A stretch of DNA of 64,000 nucleotides. Source: Chitinophaga pinensis (GTDB taxonomy: Bacteria > Bacteroidota > Bacteroidia > UKL13-3). The notes beneath the pieces are model-generated. The model made no database searches, was not told the origin of the DNA, and saw only the letters and a list, made by a program, of their open reading frames with translations. Numbering within the stretch: position 1 is the stretch's first letter; each line of letters opens with the position of its first letter. Location of the stretch: contig CAMARW010000002.1 in assembly GCA_945860865.1 (NCBI GenBank), positions 224,584 through 288,583 of the forward strand. The letters run 5' to 3'. Position numbers and translations under genes: made by a program. Of the stretch, positions 54,501 to 63,175 are shown one piece after another.

Positions 54501-57500
54501 AAATTGATTGAGATGTCCACGCTGGGTTGTTTACACCTTCGAAACCATTAAAATAAGGGAAAGTGTTGATACCTGTGCTCAATGTATCCCACAATTTTCC
54601 AGCAGGGAATGAACCTACATTAGGTGGAACAGGGAAATCTATAGCAGAAACTCTGTATTCTATTAAAGTTCCGCTAGGTTGAGCAGGAATAATGTATCTA
54701 CGGAAAGTTCCTATGTTTAAGTTAGCTTGCAAAGTGGCAACAGTTCCACCATTTAATTTGTAATATAAAGAATCAGCAGTTAATAGTTTATCGTAGATAT
54801 TAAAATCTAAAATAATTGGACCAGACTGACAAGCAGTAGCATCACCAGCATTAAAGATTCTTGGGGCTACGTTATCTTGGTAGGTACCATCAAATTCATG
54901 CGCACCAATAGAAGGCTGAAATGCGTTACGTGGCAAACCGTTTATATCTGCTATTACTTGGAATAATGGCTTACCAGCTTGGAACAAATTAGAAGCAGTT
55001 GTTGCAGGAATGAATAAATTATTATCATTTGTAAACGGTGCTAAATTAGTTAATGATAAGGTATCCTGACCAGTAAAGGTCATTATTTCAAACCATTGAT
55101 TGTGTAAAACTGGAGTTGCAGCACTTGCATTTACACCAAAATTAGCAGCAATAGAAGGAGCAGCAGCACTTGTAAAGTAGTTATTATAATCACTTACTGC
55201 GAATGGATTATCTAGGCCACCAACAGCAACTGCATAAACTCTGTTTGGACTACCTGCACCACCCAAACGGTTTTGGAAGATATTGTTTTGACTCAATACA
55301 CCCGCTCTAATAAAGTTAGGAATACCCAAACAAGCACTAATACCATTTGAAGCTGTTACAGATGAACCAGCACCCAAATTAATAGAGTTATAATAAATAC
55401 CAACACCCACATATTGATTAGCAGTACCAATTGTACTTGTTGCATTTAAATAGATACCAAAAGGATTATTTCCAAAATTAGTTCCACTAGCATTAGTTCC
55501 TGGAGCAGAAATACCAGAAATCATATTGTTAGAAATAACAATACTTCTACTAACGTTTGTGTTGTTGTTTAAGAAATTTAGAAAAACACCATAGGCTCCA
55601 CCAGCAACTGTTGTATTAATATTACTTATGGTGTTTGCGTTAATCTTAACCTGGCTACTTAAAATTGGAGATTGAACAGCGATAGCACCCAATTCGATAG
55701 CGCGTGGAGCACCAAAGCTAGGGTGACTATTTCTGATTGTGTTATTAGAAATTTGCAAGTTAACCTGAGAAAATGCAATAACACCTGCGGCATTAGCTGC
55801 ACCACCAAAATAATCTGTATTTAAAGAACCTCCTGGAGCAATTGCACCACCAATAGTGTTACCAATAACCGCATTACTATTGTCCATATCAGCTTCTACA
55901 CCAGTGCTTCTTAAATAAACACCATTTTGAACAGCTCCAATAAAGTTATTTTGAATAGTATTTTGTCCATTACCACCCACAACAGAATTAGAAGGAGTAT
56001 TAATACCTCCCATATATACACCCGCAAAAGTTTGGATAGTGGTTGGAGTTGAGTTACCAATAATATTACAATTTCTAATTGTGTTATTAGCAGTAAAAGG
56101 CATGGTTGAAGTAATTGGAGCTGCACCGCTAATGATATCTACAACCTTATTGGTTGCTTGTGTAAAATTGGCAGGCAATCTCATAGTCAAATTTCTTTGT
56201 CCAGCAGTTCCACTATTACCATCAATGGTAAAATACTGGCAACCGCTTAAACGGAACAAACTCATATTTGGTGCGATAGCAGGATTTACATTTGAAACAA
56301 TTCTAATGGTATCGCTTCTACCACTTGCCACAGTTAACATTACTGGACGAGTATTTGACTGACGAGGGTAATCTAATACAGTAATAGGACCCATGAAAGT
56401 ATCAGTTTCACCTACATAACCAGCAGCAATCTCTAATCTAATAGTTCTAAATCCACCAAAATTAGGATCATCTACACCTTGAGAGTTTAGGTAATCAATT
56501 GCATTTCTGACTGTTTTAAAGCTACCAGCACTTGGGCTAAAAGGTGTAGGAGGATTATCAATACCATTAATTGGGTAAGTAATATTCCCTTGTAAAGCAG
56601 GATAAGCTAATCCAATTTCTGCAGCACCTACCCAACGCGTGCTAGTTGTTGGTCCGCCTGTACATTGGAAACGAGGGTTACCATAAATATCATTACAAAT
56701 ACCAGTAACAAAAGTAGCACCACCCGGTACCAAACCACCATACAATAAATTTACATCCGGTGTAGTATCTGTTTTAAAAGTGCTAATCCAATTAAATGAA
56801 TTACCGTCTACTCCAGCTAAAGCAGGCGTAGCAGCAGTAAATGCTCTCCAATCGTTGATATTAATTCTGTTTACAGAACCATTATTATTGGCACCAATAA
56901 AGTTTGTTCCGTTACCTGTTGCAAAATAGTTATTGTTATTAGCAGCGAAAGGTAAAATAGCATTGGTTGTAAATGGAGTTGTTGTTGAACCCACTAATAC
57001 CGCATATCTATTTCCGGCAGCAGAAGTTCTGCTCAATCTATTCCCGAAAATATTATTACAGATTTCTACTCCACCAGTTACATTGGCACTAACAAATAAA
57101 GCGGCACTACCACTATTGTTATTTCCCAATCCAACACCATTTAAAATTACTGTGTTGTGCGCTAAAGCAATACCCGCATTATTAACCACAGCAGCTGCAT
57201 CTAAAATGATACCCGCCGGATTTAAATTACTAAAGTTTAGTCCGGTTCCGTTTCCAATTACCCTACCTACAAAGTTGTTTATAATTCTAATACCCCTTGC
57301 TCCTGTGGTATTATTTAAAAACACCCTAATACCGGTTGTATAAGTTCCGGTTAAGGTAACTAGGTTATAAGCAAAATTTCTACCAACTTCAATATCAGAA
57401 AAAACAGGCGCACCGGTTTCTTCTAAAACTATACCCATAAAGCCATTAGATAAGGCTGCAGTTGGAATACAATTTCTAACAACATTACTATCAATAACAC

Positions 57501-60099
57501 CATTGGTAATACCTTTTACCCTAATACCAACTGAGTTGGCATTACCGCCAATAAACGTTGTATTTTGAGCCGTACCCACTGGTATATTACCGCCGATAAT
57601 ATTACTTTTAATTAAGGTAAATAAAGATGCTCCCGAAGAATGGAATTCTATACCACTTCTTACCGCGCTTATTTCATTAGATATAAAGCTAATATTATTG
57701 ATTCCTGGTTTTAAAGAAACCTGAGGTACACCGGTAATAAAAGGATTACCTACATAAATACCCATACCTGTATTAATAGAAGTTGTAGTACTATTACCAA
57801 TTAACTTACAATTACTAATGGTTACATTTGTACTTATCGTATCAACAGGAGTTATAGCAATGATAGATGTATTAAAATTAGTTGCTAATGGCGGCATAGA
57901 GAAAGTAATTCCTTTATTAGCTCCACCATCAAAAGATACCCAATTTGCTCCCATGAATCTTAAAACAGTTAAGTTGTTCATGGCAGGTTGATTAGGAACG
58001 GTGATAGTTGTAGAGAAGTTATCTTGTGTTTTAAAAATAACAGGTCTTCCTAAGTTTGAACCAGGATAATCTATTAAAGCTGGTATATGCATAGTTTCAC
58101 CATTGTATCCTGGTTGTAACTCAAATACAATATTTCCAGAACCGCCTACACCATAATGGTTCAAATAATTTACTGCCTCGGCTATGGTTGCAAAACTTCC
58201 GTTTTGGTTCAACATTTTAGGCGTAGAAGTAAATCCATTAATTGCAAATGTTCTTGGTCCGTTTAAGCTAATATTGTTGTTAGTAGAATCTCCTGCCCAA
58301 ACATGGCAACCAATAGAGGTAAACCTACCAAATCCGCTTCTGCTTGTATTATTGATATCATAGTTTACTTTAAATCTAATTTGACTCCAAATAGTTGGAT
58401 AGAAATTAAAGAACATTCCCAAATTTGCTCCCGTATTATAAAGTGCATGGTTTACACCATTATTAACTGTTAAATCAGAATCATTTTTAAAAGGAGGTAT
58501 AGTAGAATAAGAAGTAGAATCGGATCTATTATTCATTCTATATCCTTTTAATGAAGTAAAATCTCTTCCACGTAATCTACCCATGTAGGCAGTTCCACCA
58601 TCGTAAGTAGTGGTAAAATAGTTATTGAAACTACTATAAAGAAATGGAGAAACTAAAGTATTTGTAGTAAGAACATTGTAAACAGTATAAGTAGTTAAAT
58701 TACTAGTTAACCTACCCATGCTATTGGCAAAAGAGTTGTTCATCATTATAATACCACCCGAAACACTAGGGCCAGTGGCAAAACAAGCTGAGAAAGAGTT
58801 AGCAGGTAAAGTAGATCCTGTTAGATTTATAGAATTATGAAATACTTCTAATCCGATATTGTCAGAGTTGTTTTCTACCAAGATACCAATTGGATAGGCA
58901 AAACCATTAACGGCAGCTTGCGCGGCAGTGGCAGATAATTTAGAAATCATGTTGTTGGCTAGCAACAAACGAAGGTGTTGCGTATGAACGCCTAAGTTTA
59001 CACGAATACCTGTTACCCCACCAGAAGCAGTGATATTTAAATTGTAAATTCTATTATTTACAACCTGAACGTTAGAGTCTAATGATAATCCATTAGCACC
59101 ACCCTCATTGGTTAAAAAGATACCTTTATAGTTAGAGGCAGAGGCAACCGTATTACTAATTGTATTTCCAGAAACAACTGCATTTGAAACTGCGTTTAAA
59201 TAAATGCCATTTGCATTGGATGCACCTGTATTAGCGGTTGTACCCACACGAAAAGTGTTGGTATAATCACCAATAATATTATCGTTAATGTTTACCCCTT
59301 TGTTTTGCAAATTAACCGTATTTGCTAAACCTCTAAAATAAATACCATGTTGGGTTCCAATGATATAATTATTGATAACATTTATGTTTTGGTTCTGACC
59401 TAAAGCTGCCGGCGTACCCGCGTTTACACCACCCAAATAAACCCCAGCAAAAGTGTTATTTGCTGAAGCCGTAGAGTTACCAATAATATTACAATTGCTT
59501 ATACCAACAGACTGCACTCTTTGTCCAGATGTAGGCATAAAATCTACCACCCTTGAGGTTGGTTGATTACCCGATATTGGCATTAAAAACGTTAAGTTTC
59601 TTTGGCCCGGAGTACCTGCACCATCAATTGATGCAAACCAAGCACCATTAAATCTTACCAACGACTGGTTAGCAGCTACAGTTGGTGTAGTAATAGTAAA
59701 GTTTTGACCCGCAGCTGGCTTGATAATAATTGGGCTATTGGCGTTCCAAAACATGTTTGGCCATCCTCCGGCACCTACTGCAGAACCTATGTTTAAAACA
59801 GTTGACTCATTTGGATTATACCCAGCAGATAGCAAGAAAATAACTGGACCTGTACCAGATTGCGTTGCGTTCATACCATTTGTGTTAAGAAAGGTAAGTG
59901 CACCATAATTAGGGGCTGAGATAGGCCCTGTAAGGCTAGCAAACGTGTCAATTGGGGCTACCAAATCTGGCGCGCCATTAACAATGTAGGTTTTGTTAGT
60001 ACTCAAACCCTGCGCATTTAGTCGAGAATTGTTAAGCAGCCCAAAAGCCACCAACAATACAAGGAAGCGTAAAACATTGAAAGTGTAGTTGTATTTCAT
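51580..60099 (-). CDS. Giant secreted protein with three beta-helix modules, PKD domains and T9SS type A sorting domain
   Basis: A 2839-residue T9SS cargo, the largest gene here. A signal peptide (about 1-30) is followed by three successive modules of about 570 residues each (about 30-600, 615-1165 and 1170-1735). Each opens with an INGxxxxP-type strand, continues with an Asn-rich right-handed parallel beta-helix (recurring ISNCNIIGNST and GVYLGGxN) and closes with a GA/GC-H/E pattern (GCHVWAG, GAAEIG, GAHEFDG). Then come an Ig-like domain, a MAM/choice-of-anchor-like domain (about 1830-2010) and four or more PKD domains (about 2240-2745, WLFGDGTF pattern). The last 80 residues are a type A sorting domain (AYPNPFNDNTALSF). 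A surface adhesin or matrix protein is likely. Confidence 0.88.
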   Translation of the reverse strand: MKYNYTFNVLRFLVLLVAFGLLNNSRLNAQGLSTNKTYIVNGAPDLVAPIDTFASLTGPISAPNYGALTFLNTNGMNATQSGTGPVIFLLSAGYNPNESTVLNIGSAVGAGGWPNMFWNANSPIIIKPAAGQNFTITTPTVAANQSLVRFNGAWFASIDGAGTPGQRNLTFLMPISGNQPTSRVVDFMPTSGQRVQSVGISNCNIIGNSTASANNTFAGVYLGGVNAGTPAALGQNQNINVINNYIIGTQHGIYFRGLANTVNLQNKGVNINDNIIGDYTNTFRVGTTANTGASNANGIYLNAVSNAVVSGNTISNTVASASNYKGIFLTNEGGANGLSLDSNVQVVNNRIYNLNITASGGVTGIRVNLGVHTQHLRLLLANNMISKLSATAAQAAVNGFAYPIGILVENNSDNIGLEVFHNSINLTGSTLPANSFSACFATGPSVSGGIIMMNNSFANSMGRLTSNLTTYTVYNVLTTNTLVSPFLYSSFNNYFTTTYDGGTAYMGRLRGRDFTSLKGYRMNNRSDSTSYSTIPPFKNDSDLTVNNGVNHALYNTGANLGMFFNFYPTIWSQIRFKVNYDINNTSRSGFGRFTSIGCHVWAGDSTNNNISLNGPRTFAINGFTSTPKMLNQNGSFATIAEAVNYLNHYGVGGSGNIVFELQPGYNGETMHIPALIDYPGSNLGRPVIFKTQDNFSTTITVPNQPAMNNLTVLRFMGANWVSFDGGANKGITFSMPPLATNFNTSIIAITPVDTISTNVTISNCKLIGNSTTTSINTGMGIYVGNPFITGVPQVSLKPGINNISFISNEISAVRSGIEFHSSGASLFTLIKSNIIGGNIPVGTAQNTTFIGGNANSVGIRVKGITNGVIDSNVVRNCIPTAALSNGFMGIVLEETGAPVFSDIEVGRNFAYNLVTLTGTYTTGIRVFLNNTTGARGIRIINNFVGRVIGNGTGLNFSNLNPAGIILDAAAVVNNAGIALAHNTVILNGVGLGNNNSGSAALFVSANVTGGVEICNNIFGNRLSRTSAAGNRYAVLVGSTTTPFTTNAILPFAANNNNYFATGNGTNFIGANNNGSVNRININDWRAFTAATPALAGVDGNSFNWISTFKTDTTPDVNLLYGGLVPGGATFVTGICNDIYGNPRFQCTGGPTTSTRWVGAAEIGLAYPALQGNITYPINGIDNPPTPFSPSAGSFKTVRNAIDYLNSQGVDDPNFGGFRTIRLEIAAGYVGETDTFMGPITVLDYPRQSNTRPVMLTVASGRSDTIRIVSNVNPAIAPNMSLFRLSGCQYFTIDGNSGTAGQRNLTMRLPANFTQATNKVVDIISGAAPITSTMPFTANNTIRNCNIIGNSTPTTIQTFAGVYMGGINTPSNSVVGGNGQNTIQNNFIGAVQNGVYLRSTGVEADMDNSNAVIGNTIGGAIAPGGSLNTDYFGGAANAAGVIAFSQVNLQISNNTIRNSHPSFGAPRAIELGAIAVQSPILSSQVKINANTISNINTTVAGGAYGVFLNFLNNNTNVSRSIVISNNMISGISAPGTNASGTNFGNNPFGIYLNATSTIGTANQYVGVGIYYNSINLGAGSSVTASNGISACLGIPNFIRAGVLSQNNIFQNRLGGAGSPNRVYAVAVGGLDNPFAVSDYNNYFTSAAAPSIAANFGVNASAATPVLHNQWFEIMTFTGQDTLSLTNLAPFTNDNNLFIPATTASNLFQAGKPLFQVIADINGLPRNAFQPSIGAHEFDGTYQDNVAPRIFNAGDATACQSGPIILDFNIYDKLLTADSLYYKLNGGTVATLQANLNIGTFRRYIIPAQPSGTLIEYRVSAIDFPVPPNVGSFPAGKLWDTLSTGINTFPYFNGFEGVNNPAWTSQSISGNALWEIGANGSTSNPPLGARSGLKSALFRSSTFPTVGSSARLVSPCLDFSNAQSPTLRFYVSQNSDLPNKQDSIEVKVSFGANIWSNPLRSVRRVNPDFALPGYTMVEVCLGAFKTSGLRIAIEAYGAGTGQNIQIDDITIYDDVQNQAITPKSFNQCFRDQVFVGINNTDERFNYQAIDLSTNQILDERMGTGANMNLSFMTSAADTMRYIVAASNLTSRSINTGFGGGFITCSNTLPDTIVAVVNRFYNGPFVTAGTPFQGSYNAGDANNPDGARVGDVITYQFVPPAFYNNASYGSGWSIPSISAFAEASGIPFTGFNFTPPSSSGPGFIRFTTTANMLDSNIIFDFKVRINASGCDSSFRRVLRVAVPPIANFDFTPPAANLCAKNPIYFSAVGSTLPSNNFPFSFTWLFGDGTFSNTQNPEKLYDSAGTYQVRFVLTDRYGLTSTKIESITVLPAPSVNFSTTVPCTNDSTLFTPSAQPAGSVFLWTMPNQSTQNREVAKYNFAKFDTLYRVSLRVSNTSGCFNSITKSIYVFAKPTANFNTTAHCLSNVVPITNTSTIPVGNMGFNWNWGNGQNSLSAVPTYKYPVSGTYSATLKVTSAFGCTDSITKTVTIYDRPFVGFTTVNPCFGQDDVTRFQNNTVFAGGGQNLDYSWSFGDLNTSTAQNPINSYRGVGNYTVRLLAVDKINGCRDSITRNVGIFYKPVAQFATSPGESVCENNLLQVLNTSYAIDQVPLNCNWNWGDGKIDSICNVNHIYIAHAFYKITLITTTPQGCSDTATKDMAVTKAPTLDITVIDNDLNNDYPLGKNRKLLTSNIVDGESYLWKMGDASNSTRTGNAVDFVFAAKGKYNVVLTVKDIAGCIVTDSVEVEILVANSIQDQLAAAYDLTAYPNPFNDNTALSFDLPKATDVNVVVMDMLGRVIETKSLGRLAAGKHNELLNNFGAAGTYLIKVELDGVAIYKQVIKQ

Positions 60100-60252
60100 G
60101 TGTTTCTAAATTGTGTTCAAACTTTAAAAATCAATAATAAGAATTTTATGCATTTTATCAAAACTTTTTAATTTTTTTTCTAAAATACTTATATCCTTGT
60201 TTAACCAAAAATAATTAAAAAGATATTAAAAGCAAATTTTGCTTTATTAATT

Positions 60253-60281
60253 TTATCAATGTATTATAAAATAATTGATAA
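60253..60281 (-). terminator. Possible weak terminator of the LptA/OstA-like gene
   Basis: ttatcaat (60253-60260) and attgataa (60274-60281) form an AT-only 8-base stem just past the stop of the gene ending at 60287. A second small hairpin lies at about 60228-60245. Low GC makes both weak. Confidence 0.25.
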
Positions 60282-60286
60282 TGAAG

Positions 60287-61783
60287 CTAAAACCTTTTTG
60301 GTCTTATCTTTTCATGCCATTTAAACCCTTTTAACCTCAAATCCTCTGGTTTTAATGCATCTAGCGGGTGTAAAATTGCATCTGGAGAGGAAAGAAACGT
60401 AGCCTTGTGAATTTGTCCTTTCAAAAACTCAAACTTCATTTCACTGCAATCAATCACATTTACGCCAATATACCTTAAGCTATCTTCCTTAGCATAAAAA
60501 ATACTTTGCCCATTTCCAAAAACCAATAAATCTTTCAACTGGCTACTGTCCATGTTGCCTCGCATATCTTTACCTTTAATTTGATTGAAGTGCGCGCCCT
60601 TTTCTTTACTTATAACCAGTGCATTATTAAGCAGATTAAAAGAGTCTAATTTCCCATTATTGATATAAAACAGAATGGTATCAGCGTTTATTTGATTTAC
60701 GCCATGCCACATGATTGGCTTATTGAATAACTGCATCAAAGAATCTTCTTGAATATAAACCAAACTATCGCAAACGGCTTGCATATCAGATTTGTAAATA
60801 CTTACCTTATGGTAAGCTTTAAATAATTGTTTTTGATTATTCAATCGCTCTGCAACTAAAAGTGTATCAGAAAATAAAAACAAACTATCGCCTTTATCCA
60901 TTAATTTTAAAGCATAACTATCACCATTAACATAAGTAATTTTGGTTCGACCATTACTAATGCCTTTATTGCCGTACAAGTGAATTTTTTGAACCGAATC
61001 ATATACATGCAAGCGCCTAAATGCCTTGCCTAATTTGGCTTTTCTATCATAAAACAAACTATCTGCCTTTAACATTTTTCTATCGGTAAAAATGATGGCA
61101 TTTTTACTAAACTGAGATTGGTCTGTTTGGGTATTATACCAACCATTTTCGCAAAGAATTTTATCTGCGTCGCTGGTAATTTGAGTGGCGCCAAAAAAAT
61201 AGGCCGTTTTTTTAATTGTATGATACAGCAAAGTATCACTTTGCATTACATAATCTGGATTATTTAAAAACACTTTTTGTTTGAAAAAAAACTCATTTTT
61301 TCTGGCAAAATAATACCCAATCTTGCTTGTTAAAGTATTTTCTTTACTCACAATTTTCCCGCCATTATCATAATACCCTAACTGATTGCCTAAATCATAA
61401 TCCAACTGATCAGTAGTTAATGTCATTTGCTTATCAACCATCAAAACATTTCCTTTAATAAGTGCCTTTTTGGTATTCCCATTGTATAACAAAAAATTGC
61501 CCGTAATGGTTACACTATCGTTGTGGTTAATCTTTACATTACTAAAAGCTTCTACCACATTTTCTGTTTCGTATATGAGCGCGCTATCACAATACATCAA
61601 AGTATTCTGCTGTTTTAATTGAACATTTCCAATAAGCTTGCTAATATTTCTATCTCCAGCTTTTAAATATTCAAAATTTTGAGCAGCAATAATCTCCACT
61701 TTATTCTTTGTTTGAGCCGATATTTGGTTCGAAAAAACCAAAAACACAAACAACCATTTACACATATTTTGATTTTTTTGCAT
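60287..61783 (-). CDS. OstA/LptA-like lipopolysaccharide transport protein
   Basis: A 498-residue exported protein of the OstA-like type found across Bacteroidota, with a signal peptide (about 1-23) and beta-jellyroll strands of the LptA/LptD N domain. Characteristic repeats of the family are visible: NISKLIGNVQLKQQNTLMYCDSALIY near residue 40 and GKIVSKENTLTSKIGYYF later. Such proteins bridge the periplasm for LPS delivery to LptD; this one has no LptD barrel domain, so it should be a bridge or extra component. The start is the ATG at 61783, since a perfect -7 element covers the upstream alternative codons. Confidence 0.85.
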   Translation of the reverse strand: MQKNQNMCKWLFVFLVFSNQISAQTKNKVEIIAAQNFEYLKAGDRNISKLIGNVQLKQQNTLMYCDSALIYETENVVEAFSNVKINHNDSVTITGNFLLYNGNTKKALIKGNVLMVDKQMTLTTDQLDYDLGNQLGYYDNGGKIVSKENTLTSKIGYYFARKNEFFFKQKVFLNNPDYVMQSDTLLYHTIKKTAYFFGATQITSDADKILCENGWYNTQTDQSQFSKNAIIFTDRKMLKADSLFYDRKAKLGKAFRRLHVYDSVQKIHLYGNKGISNGRTKITYVNGDSYALKLMDKGDSLFLFSDTLLVAERLNNQKQLFKAYHKVSIYKSDMQAVCDSLVYIQEDSLMQLFNKPIMWHGVNQINADTILFYINNGKLDSFNLLNNALVISKEKGAHFNQIKGKDMRGNMDSSQLKDLLVFGNGQSIFYAKEDSLRYIGVNVIDCSEMKFEFLKGQIHKATFLSSPDAILHPLDALKPEDLRLKGFKWHEKIRPKRF

Positions 61784-61792
61784 GATTTGCAC

Positions 61793-61800
61793 CAAAACTA
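61793..61800 (-). promoter_or_regulatory. -7 promoter element of the OstA-like gene
   Basis: Reads TAGTTTTG on the minus strand, a perfect TAnnTTTG match, 9 bases before the ATG at 61783. Confidence 0.55.
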
Positions 61801-61802
61801 AA

Positions 61803-61810
61803 TATTTTTG
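61803..61810 (+). promoter_or_regulatory. -7 promoter element of tilS
   Basis: TATTTTTG, a perfect TAnnTTTG match, two bases from the opposite-strand element at 61793-61800. A TTG at 61778-61780 is 22 bases upstream and could be the -33 part. The ATG at 61820 follows after 9 bases. Confidence 0.55.
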
Positions 61811-61819
61811 ATGTGTAAA

Positions 61820-63145
61820 ATGAATCTTTTAAAAGAATTTCAAATATATATATCCAAAGAGTTGCTGTTTGAACCTAAACATAAACTCTTATTGGCGCTA
61901 AGTGGCGGAGTAGATTCGATGGTTTTGCTTCACTTATTGAAGCAATGCAAATACGATGTTTCTTGCGCTCATGTTAATTTCCAGCTCAGGGCAGAGGAAA
62001 GCACCGCAGATGCAAGCTTCGTAAAAAATTACTGTGGATTGCACCCTACACCCTATTTTGAAAAAAAATTCGAAACCAAACAATATGCGCTAGCTGCTGG
62101 CATTGGCACACAAGAAGCAGCTCGTATTCTCAGGTACCAATGGTTTAATGAATTGGTTCAGACAGAAAACTTTGATTATGTATTAACTGCCCACCATGCC
62201 AACGACCAGGCCGAAACCATTTTGTTTCACCTCATTAGAGGGGCCGGAGCTAAAGGCTTATCTGGCATATTGCCCAAAAACAAAACCCTTGTTAGGCCGC
62301 TTCTTTTTGCCCACAAACAAGAAATTCTAAATTATGCGCAACGCAATGCCATTCCGTATAGAACAGATGCCAGTAACGAGAGCGATGATTATAGCAGAAA
62401 TTATATTAGGCATCACTTAATTCCAAAAATTCAACAAATTCAAACAGGGTTTATTGCAACCATGCAACACAGCAGTAAACTTATGCAAGCCACTGATTAT
62501 TATTTTAAACAACAACTCAAAACAATAGAATTATCTCTGTGCCATAACCACATAGATGAAACCCATATTGATTTACAAAAGCTCCTAGCATTGCCTTTCC
62601 CCGAATTTGTTTTGTATGAAATTATCGCAAAATTTGGTTTCAACTTCTCGCAATGTGAACAAATAATTGAAGCCTGCAAAAATGCCAATGTGGGAAGCCT
62701 CTTTTTGGCAAATAACTATCGCCTGCTCCTCAACAGAAACCAATTAATCATTCGGTCTGAACCTATCCCGATTACTGAATTCAAAATTGATACACTTCCT
62801 TGTATTTTTAATGTAGGCAACACAAGCTATGAGTTAAGCCTTGCCTCCTTTTCTGGTTTTGAAAAAGATTCATGGTGGTTAAACCCCGCATTAATAACAT
62901 TCCCTCTATTTGTTAAACCAATTAAACCTGGAGATAGGTTCATCCCGCTGGGATTAACCCAAAAGCAAAAAATTTCTGATTATTTAATCAATAAGAAAAT
63001 CGACCGATTCTCTAAAGCAGAAGCATTTACTTTATGGAACGGAAATAGCATCTGTTTTTTGGGGCCATATCAAATTTCGAATGATTTTAAACTAGGTGAA
63101 GACCCTCAAATAGGGATTAAAATTACGCTAAAAAAAGAAGGCTAA
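61820..63145 (+). CDS. tilS: tRNA(Ile)-lysidine synthase
   Basis: A 441-residue ATP-pyrophosphatase that makes lysidine at the wobble base of tRNA-Ile(CAU), changing its reading from AUG to AUA. The PP-loop SGGVDS is at 28-33; HVNFQLR, TAHHANDQAET and FHLIRGAG are the other conserved elements of the catalytic domain, and a C-terminal substrate-binding domain (about 360-441) follows with the LINKKI helix. The ATG at 61811 is directly beside the promoter element and would fall before the transcript, so the ATG at 61820 is chosen. Its stop lies in a palindromic terminator. Confidence 0.93.
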   Translation: MNLLKEFQIYISKELLFEPKHKLLLALSGGVDSMVLLHLLKQCKYDVSCAHVNFQLRAEESTADASFVKNYCGLHPTPYFEKKFETKQYALAAGIGTQEAARILRYQWFNELVQTENFDYVLTAHHANDQAETILFHLIRGAGAKGLSGILPKNKTLVRPLLFAHKQEILNYAQRNAIPYRTDASNESDDYSRNYIRHHLIPKIQQIQTGFIATMQHSSKLMQATDYYFKQQLKTIELSLCHNHIDETHIDLQKLLALPFPEFVLYEIIAKFGFNFSQCEQIIEACKNANVGSLFLANNYRLLLNRNQLIIRSEPIPITEFKIDTLPCIFNVGNTSYELSLASFSGFEKDSWWLNPALITFPLFVKPIKPGDRFIPLGLTQKQKISDYLINKKIDRFSKAEAFTLWNGNSICFLGPYQISNDFKLGEDPQIGIKITLKKEG

Positions 63146-63168
63146 TCAATTGATTAGCCTTCTTTTTT
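63131..63168. terminator. Palindromic two-way terminator overlapping the tilS stop
   Basis: A perfect 38-base palindrome (19-base arms meeting at caattg) with core gaaggctaatca and A/T runs outside. The tilS TAA at 63143-63145 lies within it. It ends tilS from the left and the T9SS cargo gene from the right. Confidence 0.9.
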
Positions 63169-63175
63169 ACTTTAA

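Noticed and set aside
56933..57343. 136-codon plus-strand frame inside the 2839-residue gene
   Set aside because: It is a shadow of the repetitive Asn- and Gly-rich beta-helix coding sequence and consists of Leu/Ala/Pro low-complexity residues.
55000..59900. Possible CRISPR-like or tandem DNA repeats
   Set aside because: The repeated look comes from similar codons for Asn, Gly, Ile and Thr in the beta-helix modules. There are no identical repeats with constant spacers.
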